A stretch of DNA of 64,000 nucleotides from Peredibacter starrii (GCF_034259205.1 NZ_CP139487.1:3410001-3474000); one strand, 5' to 3'; counted from the stretch's first letter, positions 41,016 to 50,459 are shown. A program made the numbers and translations. The notes: a model not told the origin generated them from the letters alone.

Positions 41016-41880
41016 CCTGTTGAGAAAGGGCCGGCTTCAGATTATCAATGACTTCTTTTGAAGGAACTTTCACGTCCCAAACGAGTCCCATTTTCTCAAA
41101 GAGTTTGATCACGACAAACGAAGCATCAAACTGACCTTTAAGAATTCCAGTCGTCGCAGAGAATGGAAAGCAGTGATGATTATAGTGCCAGCCCTCACCA
41201 AATGTGAGCCAGGCAAGCCAGGCGTTGTTGTGACTATTATCACGACCTTCTCTCGCCGGAAAATCATAGGGCCGATCACCATGAAGGTGGCCCCAAGAAT
41301 TCACCAGGAAGATCGTGTGAAGGTGACAAAGACCACCAATTAAATAGACCCATACCAGAAACTGAAAACCATTTGTTCCAAGTTCTGGTTTAAAGTAGCG
41401 AAGACCTTCGCCTAATAAAAATAAAAAGAGCGCAAATATTCCGTGAATCGCATCACTCTTCTCATTTAAAAACTTAAGCTCAGGGAATTTCTCCCAGTCT
41501 TTGATACGAGAGTAATCAGTAATAAAAGATTTCTTCTCCATCGCCCAACCAATGTGGGAAGTGAAAAAGCTGTGAGCAATCGGAGAATGAGGATCCTTTT
41601 CGGTATCAGAATACTGGTGGTGCATACGGTGATGGGCCGCCCACCAAAGAGCACCTCGCTGCATACAGATGTTTCCGGCCAGGGCCAGGAAGAACTGAAA
41701 GCCACGCGTGGTTTTAAAACTTCTGTGAGAAAAATAGCGGTGATAAGAAATGGATAAAAACAAACCTCTCCACACGAAGAAGAAAAGCGTGAGGTAAAGG
41801 GCCGTCGCAGAGGTTCCCGTCCAGATGACGTTTAAGACCAATAGATGAATAAAAACCAGGCGTATTGTTTGTTTGTCCAT
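40987..41880 (-). CDS. Membrane fatty-acid desaturase (acyl-CoA delta-9 type)
   Basis: 297 residues, four TM helices with three histidine boxes binding the di-iron centre: HRYFSHRS near 47-54, HRMHH near 82-86, and GEGWHYNHH near 228-236, with an extra HxxxW-type box (HLHGDRP). This is the delta-9 desaturase layout acting on acyl-CoA or acyl lipids to adjust membrane fluidity. TATAAT ends 6 nt before the ATG, so the transcript may be leaderless. Its final codons carry a short repeat. Confidence 0.9.
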   Translation of the reverse strand: MDKQTIRLVFIHLLVLNVIWTGTSATALYLTLFFFVWRGLFLSISYHRYFSHRSFKTTRGFQFFLALAGNICMQRGALWWAAHHRMHHQYSDTEKDPHSPIAHSFFTSHIGWAMEKKSFITDYSRIKDWEKFPELKFLNEKSDAIHGIFALFLFLLGEGLRYFKPELGTNGFQFLVWVYLIGGLCHLHTIFLVNSWGHLHGDRPYDFPAREGRDNSHNNAWLAWLTFGEGWHYNHHCFPFSATTGILKGQFDASFVVIKLFEKMGLVWDVKVPSKEVIDNLKPALSQQEPGTISTLN

Positions 41881-41886
41881 TCCCGG

Positions 41887-41892
41887 ATTATA
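41887..41892 (-). promoter_or_regulatory. Perfect -10 box directly before the desaturase start
   Basis: Minus-strand TATAAT with 6 nt to the ATG at 41880, so transcription would begin at or next to the A of the ATG. No clear -35 or Shine-Dalgarno is present. Confidence 0.45.
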
Positions 41893-42003
41893 GGCCCATT
41901 AAATCAAGATATACCGATGGGAGACGACATTTACAGAGGTGTCAAAACCTTAGACGGCCCAAGGATTTCCTACAAAGGCACTTATGTTCCTCTAAATACC
42001 ATT

Positions 42004-42009
42004 GATAAT
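42004..42009 (+). promoter_or_regulatory. -10 box directly before the lipoprotein start
   Basis: GATAAT with AGGCCC (6 nt) before the ATG at 42016. The same geometry as the opposite desaturase gene, again suggesting a leaderless mRNA. Confidence 0.4.
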
Positions 42010-42015
42010 AGGCCC

Positions 42016-42591
42016 ATGAAGCTTTTAACGACGATTCTGGGCCTTTTAGGACTTCTCTCACTATCATCTTGCAACGAGGTGGATGCCCGTCGCACTTTGA
42101 TTAAGAAAGAGACCGCTAAAAGCTCAACCTCTCCTCTTACGGCCAAAAACTCAAAGACCATTGTTGGTTACGAGTGTGACCTATTGGACTCGGAAAGTTA
42201 TGAATCGCAAAAGATCTTTTTTACTTCCGAAAAATGGACCTCGAATGAAGGCATCTCTAAGATGACCCAGAACTTTTATGGATTTGATGTGAAAGGGATT
42301 CTTAGAAAAGGCATTGAATTAGATAGAAGCACACTCATTAGTGCTGAATACAATTTAAATTCGAAGACCACTAAAAGAGTGCTTAAAGAGACAAGGACCG
42401 GCTACGATGATACTTTTGCGGAAGAACGTTTCTATATAAAATTCAATTCACTTAATCTCACTTTCAACATCGAAAGAACTCAGTACTTCCGTACCTCGGT
42501 TGATACAGCGGAAGAAAAACTAGAAAAAATCAAACCGGGGATCATCACGGTTGGTAATTGCGCTGGCAAGGAAATGATTGTTACTGAGTGA
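42016..42591 (+). CDS. Small predicted lipoprotein
   Basis: 191 residues from the ATG at 42016 (MKLLTTILGLL), chosen because it begins a signal peptide with lipobox LSSC (Cys19); the open frame extends upstream through the divergent gene without support. Mature part is Lys/Ser/Thr-rich then beta-rich with one late pair of cysteines (YECDLLD, NCAGKE). No family recognised. It abuts, tail to tail, the sensor kinase gene. Confidence 0.65.
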   Translation: MKLLTTILGLLGLLSLSSCNEVDARRTLIKKETAKSSTSPLTAKNSKTIVGYECDLLDSESYESQKIFFTSEKWTSNEGISKMTQNFYGFDVKGILRKGIELDRSTLISAEYNLNSKTTKRVLKETRTGYDDTFAEERFYIKFNSLNLTFNIERTQYFRTSVDTAEEKLEKIKPGIITVGNCAGKEMIVTE

Positions 42592-44265
42592 TTACGGGTT
42601 GTAGATAAAGCGCAGCGAGTAATCCGAAACCTGAAGTACGAAATTCTCAATCGTCAGAAGATTCTGAATAAGCTTAGAAAGGCCCAGATTTGAAATATTA
42701 AGCTCATGGAGCTGAATCTGAATCTCTTGAGAAGACTCAACAATCTCACCCTTAATCACTTTTTCAATTTGGTTCTTATTCGCCACCAGAAGCTGGTGAG
42801 AATAAAGAGTCATGAGTTCACCCAAGATCAGGTAAAACGTCATCGTTAAAAGACTCAGGTTCACCTGGGCCTTAAAGTCAGCGTGTTTAATGGATTCAAA
42901 GTTAAAACGGATACCACTTTCAACCGTTCGGAAACGAAGCAGGTTCTGTGCCTGTTGGTAACAGATCTCAATCGGACTCATGGTCGATTCATAAATCTGA
43001 AGCTTACTAGGATTCGCGCGAGAGAAACCAAGGAAGGTCTCAATTAATTGCTTACAACGAATCGCTCCGTTCTTCATTTCAGTCAGAGTTTGCTCTGCCT
43101 CTTGATTCAGAGATTCATCTAACAGCAGAAGACTCAGGGCCGCTTGAATACCGGCAATAGGATTATTCAACTCGTGGGCGATACTCGAACTGATGATACC
43201 TAGCTCCTGACCAGACGGCGTAAGGTTACCGTCCCCTTTCAGGAAGAAACTTTCCGTGAAGAACACGAAGAGGATCTTTTTCTCATCCAGATGGAAAACG
43301 TCTTTGCGATAAACATTATAAGGAATGTCGTTGATGAGGATCTTTTCACGAAGCTTTAGCTTAAGACACCCACTTGGAGCAAATCCAAGTTTTGCAAACA
43401 AAGTATTATGCTGGTGGACTTCCGCTTTCTCTGACAGAAGTGCTACCGGGAATGGAATACTATCAAGGACACTCTCCCATAGCTTCTCATCAAAGAAAGG
43501 GTCTTCAATGTTCTGCTGGGATCTGAAAAAGTTAACTAACGTATAGAAGAAGAACAAACGCTTAAAGAGACGGAAGTGATCTTCATCATTCCAATTCATC
43601 TCGATGGCAATGAACACACCTTTAAACGGTGGCAATAAAAGAAAGTTCTCACTCGGAGTTACTTCAGCGAGTTCCCCTGAAGAGAAGAACTGAAACTTAG
43701 AGCGTTCAATATTTACTTTGGTAAATTGTTTTAAAACTTTCTCAAGCTTTCCTAAATCATCGGCCTGAATCAGATCTTTCTCAAGATCTACGAGTGCCTG
43801 CGCATAGTTTAAAAGGTCTTCTGAAGTAAAAGCATTCTGAGTGATTTTACGAGCACGAGTTTCAAACTTGCGGATGTTTTTCATCCCCAGAGTGACAAAG
43901 GACTCTTCCTTCACTTTCACAAGTGCCTGAAGTCTCGGAGCGATCAGGCGCTCGATTTGTTTTAAATCGAGACTATCATCCAGGACCGCATGAACATGAG
44001 ATTCATCCAGATTCTGGCCAAAGCTAAAAAGACCTTGGTTACTATCCAGGACACAGATGCGAAACTCTGGTCCTGGTTTTAATGTATGAAGTGAACTTTC
44101 AGAAACAAAATCTACAGTGAGTTTTTTTAGAGAAAGTGGAGCGGTCAAAGAGTCGGCCCTCTCAGCGTCCTTAAGCCCAGTCAGGATAGAATCAATCGAG
44201 CGCCGAAGATCCGGCGACAACATTGGGTCTACTCTAAATTGCAGAAGTCCTGAGTGTGATTGCAT
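42592..44265 (-). CDS. Soluble sensor histidine kinase-like protein with reduced ATPase domain
   Basis: 557 residues, no TM. N-terminal GAF-like region (1-250), PAS-like region near 265-345, and a HisKA phosphoacceptor box SSSIAHELNNPIAG with His364. The expected catalytic domain is only about 100 residues long; N-box, G1 (DxGxG) and G2 motifs are not seen. It may be phosphorylated in trans, or be a regulator by binding. Last gene of the ftsE operon; the preceding M23 gene stop abuts its start. No response regulator is adjacent. Confidence 0.65.
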   Translation of the reverse strand: MQSHSGLLQFRVDPMLSPDLRRSIDSILTGLKDAERADSLTAPLSLKKLTVDFVSESSLHTLKPGPEFRICVLDSNQGLFSFGQNLDESHVHAVLDDSLDLKQIERLIAPRLQALVKVKEESFVTLGMKNIRKFETRARKITQNAFTSEDLLNYAQALVDLEKDLIQADDLGKLEKVLKQFTKVNIERSKFQFFSSGELAEVTPSENFLLLPPFKGVFIAIEMNWNDEDHFRLFKRLFFFYTLVNFFRSQQNIEDPFFDEKLWESVLDSIPFPVALLSEKAEVHQHNTLFAKLGFAPSGCLKLKLREKILINDIPYNVYRKDVFHLDEKKILFVFFTESFFLKGDGNLTPSGQELGIISSSIAHELNNPIAGIQAALSLLLLDESLNQEAEQTLTEMKNGAIRCKQLIETFLGFSRANPSKLQIYESTMSPIEICYQQAQNLLRFRTVESGIRFNFESIKHADFKAQVNLSLLTMTFYLILGELMTLYSHQLLVANKNQIEKVIKGEIVESSQEIQIQLHELNISNLGLSKLIQNLLTIENFVLQVSDYSLRFIYNP

Positions 44266-45108
44266 TTACTCTTTAAAAGCTTTTTTCGTCTCATCAATAA
44301 GAACGAAGCCGTCCACATACTGGCCCTGAATTTTTACACCCCAATGAAGATGAGGTCCAGAAGTTCTTCCAGTATTTCCAGAAAGCGCGATTAATTGGCC
44401 TCTTTCCACCATATCGCCCTCTTTAACAAGAGTTTTTGAGCAGTGCCCATAAACCGTAAACACATCCATCCCGTGATCGATAATCACGGTCCAGCCGGTA
44501 TAGAAAAGGTCGCCTGCGAATACGACTTTACCAGCATTGGCAGCAGGTACTTTGTCCCCAATCGCCGCTCGATAGTCAGTTCCTAAGTGTTGGCCCTTCT
44601 TCACATTGTTGTAAACGCGTTTAGTTCCATACACACTGGTGACCACACTGTTCATTGGTTCTTGGAAAGCTTTCGTAAAAAGAAATCTAGGCTCTGATGA
44701 AGCATAAATTTTATTCAAAACTAATTGTTCAGCATCCGCGCGTTTCTGATTTTTTGGAGATAAGGCGATTCTCTTTGAATCCACTTTTAACTTTTCTGCC
44801 TTATATTCTTTCTCAACGACCTTGAAGAAAACTTCTTCCAGGACCTGATCGTTAGATTTTAGGCTACAGGTAAAAGGCTGAAGGTCTGAAAAGTAACTCT
44901 CAATCACAATGGCCTGGGCCTTATCTTTATGGGCCTCAACTTTTACTTCTTGTCCTTTACAGAAAAGCTTTACACCAACGTCAGTCGTTTTAAATTCAAG
45001 CCACTTCACCTCACCTGGGTGAATGGTTTCTTCACGAGATACTGGATTTTTAGCAATTGCACAGCTTAAGAGGAATGGGGCCAAAAGAGTGAGAGAGATG
45101 TATTTCAT
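44266..45108 (-). CDS. M23-family (LytM) peptidoglycan endopeptidase lipoprotein
   Basis: 280 residues. Lipobox LLSC with Cys16. A beta-rich N-terminal region (20-140) precedes the LytM domain, whose zinc and catalytic residues are complete: HLGTD (His174, Asp178), YGHC (His222) and HLHW (His253, His255). Predicted to cut cross-links in periplasmic peptidoglycan. It lies 2 nt after xseA, in the operon that also has a degenerate LytM protein (EnvC type). Confidence 0.9.
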   Translation of the reverse strand: MKYISLTLLAPFLLSCAIAKNPVSREETIHPGEVKWLEFKTTDVGVKLFCKGQEVKVEAHKDKAQAIVIESYFSDLQPFTCSLKSNDQVLEEVFFKVVEKEYKAEKLKVDSKRIALSPKNQKRADAEQLVLNKIYASSEPRFLFTKAFQEPMNSVVTSVYGTKRVYNNVKKGQHLGTDYRAAIGDKVPAANAGKVVFAGDLFYTGWTVIIDHGMDVFTVYGHCSKTLVKEGDMVERGQLIALSGNTGRTSGPHLHWGVKIQGQYVDGFVLIDETKKAFKE

Positions 45109-45110
45109 GA

Positions 45111-46379
45111 TTATTCCTTTATCGCTAGACCTTTTCCATCGTGGAATTGTATTTCAATTTTTGAGCCTGAAGTTGCTTTTGAGTAATCCTTAAGTGAAGT
45201 AAGGACAGTTCCCTCTTTCGTCGTAACGTAAGAATAACCGCGCCCTAATACTTTTGAAGGATTCAGCGCCTCCAGTACATGTTCAAAACGATTTAGTTTT
45301 TCAGTTAAAGTCGCGCTCTTCATCTGCATATTATGAAGAAGCTTAAGCTCCGCCTCATCTAAGCGCTGTTCAGCTTCAGGAAGACCAATCAGTTCCGACG
45401 CACGCTCAGAAAGATGAATGGACTTAAGTCTCATATGAGCGTCCTGGATCTTTTCCTTCATCAGCGCGAGAAGTTCTTTCGGATGAAACTTCTGAGTCAT
45501 GAGCTGCACGTGTTGATAAAGCTTAAATAGATCAGACTTCAAATGTGTCTGGCAGAAAGTAAGACGAGCTTTCAATTCAGTTTGTGGTTGAGAGAGAGTT
45601 TCCGCCGCCGCAGTTGGAGTTTCCGAACGGTGGTCGGCCACATAATCACAAAGAGTGAAGTCCACCTGGTGGCCAACGGCACTTATCACTGGAATCGGGC
45701 AATCATGAATCGCACGCACGAGATTCTCATCATTGAAGCCCCAAAGGTCTTCCATGCTTCCTCCCCCACGAGTCATCACGATCACATCAACATCAGAGAT
45801 CGCCTGGGCCTTCTTTAGAGCAGACACCAAAGATCTTGGAGCTCCGTCACCCTGAACCAGGGCCGGAACAATCAGAATATCCATCCACAGTGAACGACGA
45901 TTCATCACATTCAGGAAATCCTGAAGAGCGGCACCGTGTTCAGCAGTAATAACTGCTATGCGCTTTGGAAATTTTGGAATTTCTTTTTTCTTTTCTATGT
46001 CAAAAAAACCTTCCTGAGAAAGCTTTGCTTTTAAGCGTTCATATTGAAGCTTTAGCTGGCCTTCACCCGCAGGAAAAATTCTTTTCGCCAGAAGCTGGAA
46101 GGAACCACGCTTCTGATAAACACTAATTGGTCCAACGATGACAATCTTGTCACCGTCTTTTAAATTTCGAATAAGAGGATTTCTGAGGGCGTCGCCCTTG
46201 AAAAGAGCACAAGAGAGAGCGGCATTCTCATCAGATAGTGTGAAGTACCAGTGGCCCGCACCTGATGGGGAGAGATTTGTCACCTCTCCCTGAACCATTA
46301 CTTCCTGGAACTGTTCTTCTAATACATCTTTAATGGAGGACACAAGGTCAGAGACCGAGGCCGCATCAAATCCCATCAT
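45111..46379 (-). CDS. xseA: Exodeoxyribonuclease VII large subunit XseA
   Basis: Large subunit of the single-strand DNA exonuclease. 422 residues: N-terminal OB fold (VQGEVTNLSPSGAGHWYFTL), catalytic domain with KRIAVITAEHGAALQDFLNV near 147, VIVMTRGGGSMEDLWGFNDE near 203, and GHQVDFTLCDYVADHRSETPTAAAE near 237, then the helical C-terminal domain. The small subunit XseB is not in the window. It starts with one-base overlap (ATG/TAA) on the ctp gene. Confidence 0.95.
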   Translation of the reverse strand: MMGFDAASVSDLVSSIKDVLEEQFQEVMVQGEVTNLSPSGAGHWYFTLSDENAALSCALFKGDALRNPLIRNLKDGDKIVIVGPISVYQKRGSFQLLAKRIFPAGEGQLKLQYERLKAKLSQEGFFDIEKKKEIPKFPKRIAVITAEHGAALQDFLNVMNRRSLWMDILIVPALVQGDGAPRSLVSALKKAQAISDVDVIVMTRGGGSMEDLWGFNDENLVRAIHDCPIPVISAVGHQVDFTLCDYVADHRSETPTAAAETLSQPQTELKARLTFCQTHLKSDLFKLYQHVQLMTQKFHPKELLALMKEKIQDAHMRLKSIHLSERASELIGLPEAEQRLDEAELKLLHNMQMKSATLTEKLNRFEHVLEALNPSKVLGRGYSYVTTKEGTVLTSLKDYSKATSGSKIEIQFHDGKGLAIKE

Positions 46380-47803
46380 TACTTAGTAGACGTCTTTAAG
46401 AAGGTCTCAAATACACCAAAGCCTTGTAAGTAACGAACGGCCTGAAGTACTTGATAGTCTTCTGCTGGTTGATATGTTTTGAATAGATCTTCTTCTTTAG
46501 CTTCACCGTTTTTCTTCGCGGTTTTCTTCGCCGTCATGGCCTTGATACGCTCAGCACGTTCTTTACGCTCATTGGCCTCACGGTGAGCCTTCTCTTCCGG
46601 AGTTTCGATTGTAGCCGTCAGATGGTTCTTAAGATCTTTTTCACGGATGTAACGATCATCCTTCAGGCTCTTCTCAAAATCGGCCTGGCTCATTTCTTCG
46701 ATCTGAACATCCGGCTTGATACCTACCGCTTGGATCTTACGATTCTTCGGAGTCATGTACTGAGCGATTGTAAGTTTCACACCTGTATACTTATCAAGCT
46801 GAGCAACCGTTTGAACTGAGCCTTTACCAAAGGATTGTGAGCCCATGATAATCCCGCGTTGATAGTCCTGAAGAGCACCGGCAACGATTTCAGAGGCCGA
46901 AGCTGAAGCACCGTTAATCAGTACCACCATCGGAGTTGTCAGATCTTTGAAACCAGATTTCTTAACGTAACGAATATCTTTGTTCTGAGGATCACGTGCC
47001 TCAGTTGAAACCACGATACCTTCTTTTAAGAATAGAGAAGAGACATCAACCGCCTGATCAAGTAGACCACCCGGATTCGAACGAAGATCGAGGATGATAC
47101 CATGAAGCCCGTTCTTCGATTTTGCCTTGAGTTCTTTCATTGCTGATTCAACTGATTCAGCTGAACGTTTCTGGAACTGAGTCAAACGAATATAAGCATA
47201 GCGATCTTGAATAAGCTCAGATTTAACCGGCTTCACTTTGATGATTTCACGAGTAAGGGTGAAGTGCTTAACACTCTCCTCACCTTCACGCACGATTCCC
47301 AGGTGAATCTTCTCACCTACTTTACCGCGCATTTTTTCAATGGCCTGCTCTAGAGTCATACCAACGATTGGTTCGTTGTTGATTTCAACTAGTTTATCTT
47401 TTGGTTTAATTCCCGCTCTGAATGCAGGAGTATCATCGATTGGAGTAATGATGTAGATCACGCCTTCTTTCTGAGTTACTTCAAGTCCTAGACCACCGAA
47501 CTCTCCGGCAGTATCATTTTGCATTTTTTCAAAGAAGTCTTTATTTAAGAAGGCCGAGTGTGGATCAAGTGTCTCCATCATCCCTTTGAGTGCTCCTTCC
47601 ACCAGGATCTCAGTTGATACTGGACGGTAGTATTGAGTTTCAATCAGGTGAAGAACTTTATTAAAAAGTTCCAACTGTTCAAAGCGTGAACGGTTTTCTG
47701 AAATTTTTGGAGCGGGAGCTGGTGCGGCCTTTTTTTCTTCGCGAGCGATGACCGGAGAAACTAAAAAAGCAGACAGGAATGCAATATTTGCAAGACGAGA
47801 CAT
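46379..47803 (-). CDS. S41-family carboxyl-terminal processing protease
   Basis: 474 residues with signal peptide (1-19), N-terminal helical region, PDZ domain near 95-180 (GGLGLEVTQKEGVIYIITPI) and S41 catalytic domain. Catalytic Ser lies in NGASASASEIVAGAL and Lys in SQSFGKGSVQT, both intact; preceded by LRSNPGGLL. Processes periplasmic proteins, commonly regulators of cell-wall hydrolases. Downstream of envC, a known functional association in several bacteria. Confidence 0.94.
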   Translation of the reverse strand: MSRLANIAFLSAFLVSPVIAREEKKAAPAPAPKISENRSRFEQLELFNKVLHLIETQYYRPVSTEILVEGALKGMMETLDPHSAFLNKDFFEKMQNDTAGEFGGLGLEVTQKEGVIYIITPIDDTPAFRAGIKPKDKLVEINNEPIVGMTLEQAIEKMRGKVGEKIHLGIVREGEESVKHFTLTREIIKVKPVKSELIQDRYAYIRLTQFQKRSAESVESAMKELKAKSKNGLHGIILDLRSNPGGLLDQAVDVSSLFLKEGIVVSTEARDPQNKDIRYVKKSGFKDLTTPMVVLINGASASASEIVAGALQDYQRGIIMGSQSFGKGSVQTVAQLDKYTGVKLTIAQYMTPKNRKIQAVGIKPDVQIEEMSQADFEKSLKDDRYIREKDLKNHLTATIETPEEKAHREANERKERAERIKAMTAKKTAKKNGEAKEEDLFKTYQPAEDYQVLQAVRYLQGFGVFETFLKTSTK

Positions 47804-47830
47804 GAGTACTCCTAAGACTTGATATACGTC

Positions 47831-48838
47831 TTAGATTTTACTCACTCCCGACTGCTCTAACCACAAAATAGTGTTCTGTGCCGTGTTTTTCTTACGAACT
47901 TCGAAGTAGAGATTTTGAGGCTCCGCTGTGTCGTTAAGAGTGTAAGCAAGAATGTCTCCGTCATGAACAGAATCATTCTTTTTCACTCTGACGTTCATCT
48001 TTCCGAGAAGAACTGTTCTAAGGTCATTACCGTGATCAATGAGAACCACCTGTCCGTAAGCAGCGAGATCACCTGCAAACACCACTTTCCCCCCGCCCAC
48101 AGCTTTCACTGGCTGAGCAGATTGGTATTTAAAGGTCACGCCCTTTGGACTGGCAGTGAAACTAAGATAATCATCAACAGGCCTGTGAAAGAACCGATCC
48201 GGCTTCTTCTCGATGACTGGAGCAACACTTAGCTCTTTCTTCACAACAGCGATGCGCTTTTCAAGCTTCTTCACCTGAACCACGCTCTCCATTTTCTTCT
48301 TCTTCTCCACTTTCGTGAGATAAGAATCCATGGCGGTCTTTTTACGTGCTTCAAGCTCTTGAATCACCTGGCTCAATTCTTCTTCATTTTTACGAAGATC
48401 AACAAGCTTCACATCAAACTCTGCGACTTTTGCGTTGAAAGAAGCGAGTTCAGTTTCTTTGTTTTTAAGTTTGTTTTGCGCCTGCTTTAAAAGTTCCAAA
48501 TGGACCTTTCGCTGCCACGGCTCAGTGGTTTCATTCTCACTCTCAAGAAGATAGTTCTTAAGAATGCGTTTGTTTTCGGCCTGAGCAGAGAGGACTTCTA
48601 CTTGCTTCTTCTTTAGGGCCTCTCGATAAAGCTTAATATCGCCTTCAAACTGTTTGATTTGCTCAATGCTTGAAAGATATAAATTGTTCTTCGAACCGAT
48701 CTCTTTTTCGAGAGTCGATAGACGAGCGCCCATTTCCATCACTTCAGTGCGGTAACGAGCAAGTTCATCAGTTGGGCGTCTGACCGCCGCTGATGCGCTA
48801 ATTGAGATTGTGAGTGCGAGGATGAGACTTAATCTCAT
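47831..48838 (-). CDS. envC: EnvC-like murein hydrolase activator with degenerate LytM domain
   Basis: 335 residues from the ATG at 48838 (MRLSLIL), which overlaps the FtsX stop as ATGA. Signal peptide, then coiled coil from about 20 to 210 (ELARYRTEVMEMGARLSTLE), then a LytM domain near 230-330 (AGDLAAYGQVVLIDHGNDLRT). The zinc ligands are lost: HxxxD is replaced and HxH is LYF. As in E. coli EnvC it likely binds FtsX and activates an amidase. It precedes the S41 protease. Confidence 0.85.
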   Translation of the reverse strand: MRLSLILALTISISASAAVRRPTDELARYRTEVMEMGARLSTLEKEIGSKNNLYLSSIEQIKQFEGDIKLYREALKKKQVEVLSAQAENKRILKNYLLESENETTEPWQRKVHLELLKQAQNKLKNKETELASFNAKVAEFDVKLVDLRKNEEELSQVIQELEARKKTAMDSYLTKVEKKKKMESVVQVKKLEKRIAVVKKELSVAPVIEKKPDRFFHRPVDDYLSFTASPKGVTFKYQSAQPVKAVGGGKVVFAGDLAAYGQVVLIDHGNDLRTVLLGKMNVRVKKNDSVHDGDILAYTLNDTAEPQNLYFEVRKKNTAQNTILWLEQSGVSKI

Positions 48839-49635
48839 AGAGTTGGTTTCCATCTCCATTCTTGCATTGAGAACGTCCAGAACACTGAGAACACCATAAA
48901 TAGAATGATTGTATCAAATACTTTTAGAGTGCCATTCCAGATTCCAAGACCAGTGAACGCAGCTAAAACAATCATAAGACCTGTCGCAATACTTTTCGCA
49001 GCAACTAATCTCTTACGCTGAAACTTCTCGATGATATATGAGCGAGAACGGAAAACATCATAACAAAGCCAGTAAGAAATGATCCAGCAGAGAGCGATGA
49101 TCGCAACCACACCCCAATCCCCTGCTTTAGCAAGGAAGCTATAAAAAGGATGGGCCTTCATCACCGATGTTACTTCCGGATATTTAATTTCTGTCGCGGT
49201 TACGTGCTCTTTGCCACCCATCTTCACGACTTGATTTCGAACAAACTCCAAACTCTCCACTGAAAGTGATGGACTCATCACAATACGAAGAGATTTGAAA
49301 TTCATAAGGTCAGAATTAAGTGAGTAGTCAGCACCAAGCTGCGCCACGAGTCCGTTTAGTTTTGAACGACTGCGATCTGATTCTTTATCATCGATGTTCA
49401 TCACACCTGGTAAACGAGCAAGTACACCTTTGATTTTATCGGCATCCACTGCTCCATCAACCACAGCAACGAAGTATGGGTTGACCATTTTTTCAGGAGT
49501 CACACGTTCAATCGTGTTCGCAATCCAAGAGCGATGAGTAAGGCTCATGGCCAGAAGACAAGAGAACAATAAAAAGCTCACACCACGAATCGGAGATTCG
49601 CCGATAGATTTAAAAAACTCTTTTAGATAAAACAT
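48835..49635 (-). CDS. ftsX: Cell-division membrane protein FtsX
   Basis: 266 residues, four TM helices: one near 17-34, a periplasmic domain of about 120 residues (FVAVVDGAVDADKIKGVLAR...), then three near 175-250. Typical FtsX, transmitting FtsE ATP hydrolysis to the periplasmic EnvC-type activator. The overlap with ftsE is 13 nt and with envC 4 nt. Confidence 0.88.
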   Translation of the reverse strand: MFYLKEFFKSIGESPIRGVSFLLFSCLLAMSLTHRSWIANTIERVTPEKMVNPYFVAVVDGAVDADKIKGVLARLPGVMNIDDKESDRSRSKLNGLVAQLGADYSLNSDLMNFKSLRIVMSPSLSVESLEFVRNQVVKMGGKEHVTATEIKYPEVTSVMKAHPFYSFLAKAGDWGVVAIIALCWIISYWLCYDVFRSRSYIIEKFQRKRLVAAKSIATGLMIVLAAFTGLGIWNGTLKVFDTIILFMVFSVFWTFSMQEWRWKPTL

Positions 49636-50333
49636 GCATGTCCCGAATAAACTAAGCGGCCCTGATCAAGGTGAGCGATTTTACCTGGGAACTGTTTAAT
49701 AAGTTCTTTATTGTGAGTCGCCCAAACGAGAGTCAGACCTTTTTTATGATTATAGTGATTCAACACTTCAAATAGTCGGTAGGAATTATCTTTATCAAGA
49801 GCGGCAGTCGGCTCATCCGCGAGAACCGCAGTTGGACGAGATAAAAGTGCTCTGATCATGGCAACTTTGCTTTTAAAACCACCATTGCAATCTTCGATTT
49901 TGCGATTCAAATGATCGTGTACTTGAAGATGACGAGCAAGATCCGTCATCTCTTTATAGAAATCATTTTTTGAATTGTAGATTGAGCTATCGTAAGCAAG
50001 CCACAAATTATCTTCACAAGACTTCTTCTGAAGAAGGCGCAGATCTTGAAACACAGTTGATACAAAGTGTTTTGAATTACGCTCTTGTGGAAGAATGGCC
50101 TTACCGGAAGTAGGCGCAAGGTGACCACCCAGTACATTTAAAAGTGATGTCTTTCCGGCACCAGAAGGGCCAGTTACGAATAGAATTTCACCTGGATAGA
50201 TTGTGAGCTGTACCGATTTTAGAGCTTTGACAGAACCGTACTCCACCGACAAATTGTCGAGATGAAATAAATAATTCTGATTAGTTGAACCTGCTTGGGT
50301 TCGCCCTTGTTGTGGAAGACGACCGGTTAACAT
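49623..50333 (-). CDS. ftsE: Cell-division ABC ATPase FtsE
   Basis: 236 residues. Walker A GPSGAGKTS at 55-63, Walker B AVLADEPTAALD near 169-180, H-loop ATHNK near 205. The ABC signature is CNGGFKSK near 148-155 instead of LSGGQ/E, so hydrolysis may be slow. An extra 20 residues precede the usual start (LFHLDNLSVEYG). First of the ftsE-ftsX-envC-ctp-xseA-M23-kinase series. An 8-bp palindrome lies upstream. Confidence 0.88.
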   Translation of the reverse strand: MLTGRLPQQGRTQAGSTNQNYLFHLDNLSVEYGSVKALKSVQLTIYPGEILFVTGPSGAGKTSLLNVLGGHLAPTSGKAILPQERNSKHFVSTVFQDLRLLQKKSCEDNLWLAYDSSIYNSKNDFYKEMTDLARHLQVHDHLNRKIEDCNGGFKSKVAMIRALLSRPTAVLADEPTAALDKDNSYRLFEVLNHYNHKKGLTLVWATHNKELIKQFPGKIAHLDQGRLVYSGHACFI

Positions 50334-50357
50334 CCGTGAAACCTGCCTAGTACTTTG

Positions 50358-50378
50358 TAGGTTCCCTCATGGAACCTA
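50358..50378. promoter_or_regulatory. 8-bp palindrome upstream of ftsE
   Basis: taggttcc (50358-50365) and ggaaccta (50371-50378) around ctcat, about 25 nt before the ftsE ATG. It could be an operator or a 5' UTR hairpin. No convincing -35/-10 pair was found in the 126-bp gap. Confidence 0.35.
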
Positions 50379-50459
50379 ATTAACGTTATGCAAACATTGT
50401 ACCGAGTTTGGAGCAAGAAAGTAAAGATGAAGGGTCAGCTGAATGACCGACCAAAAGAA

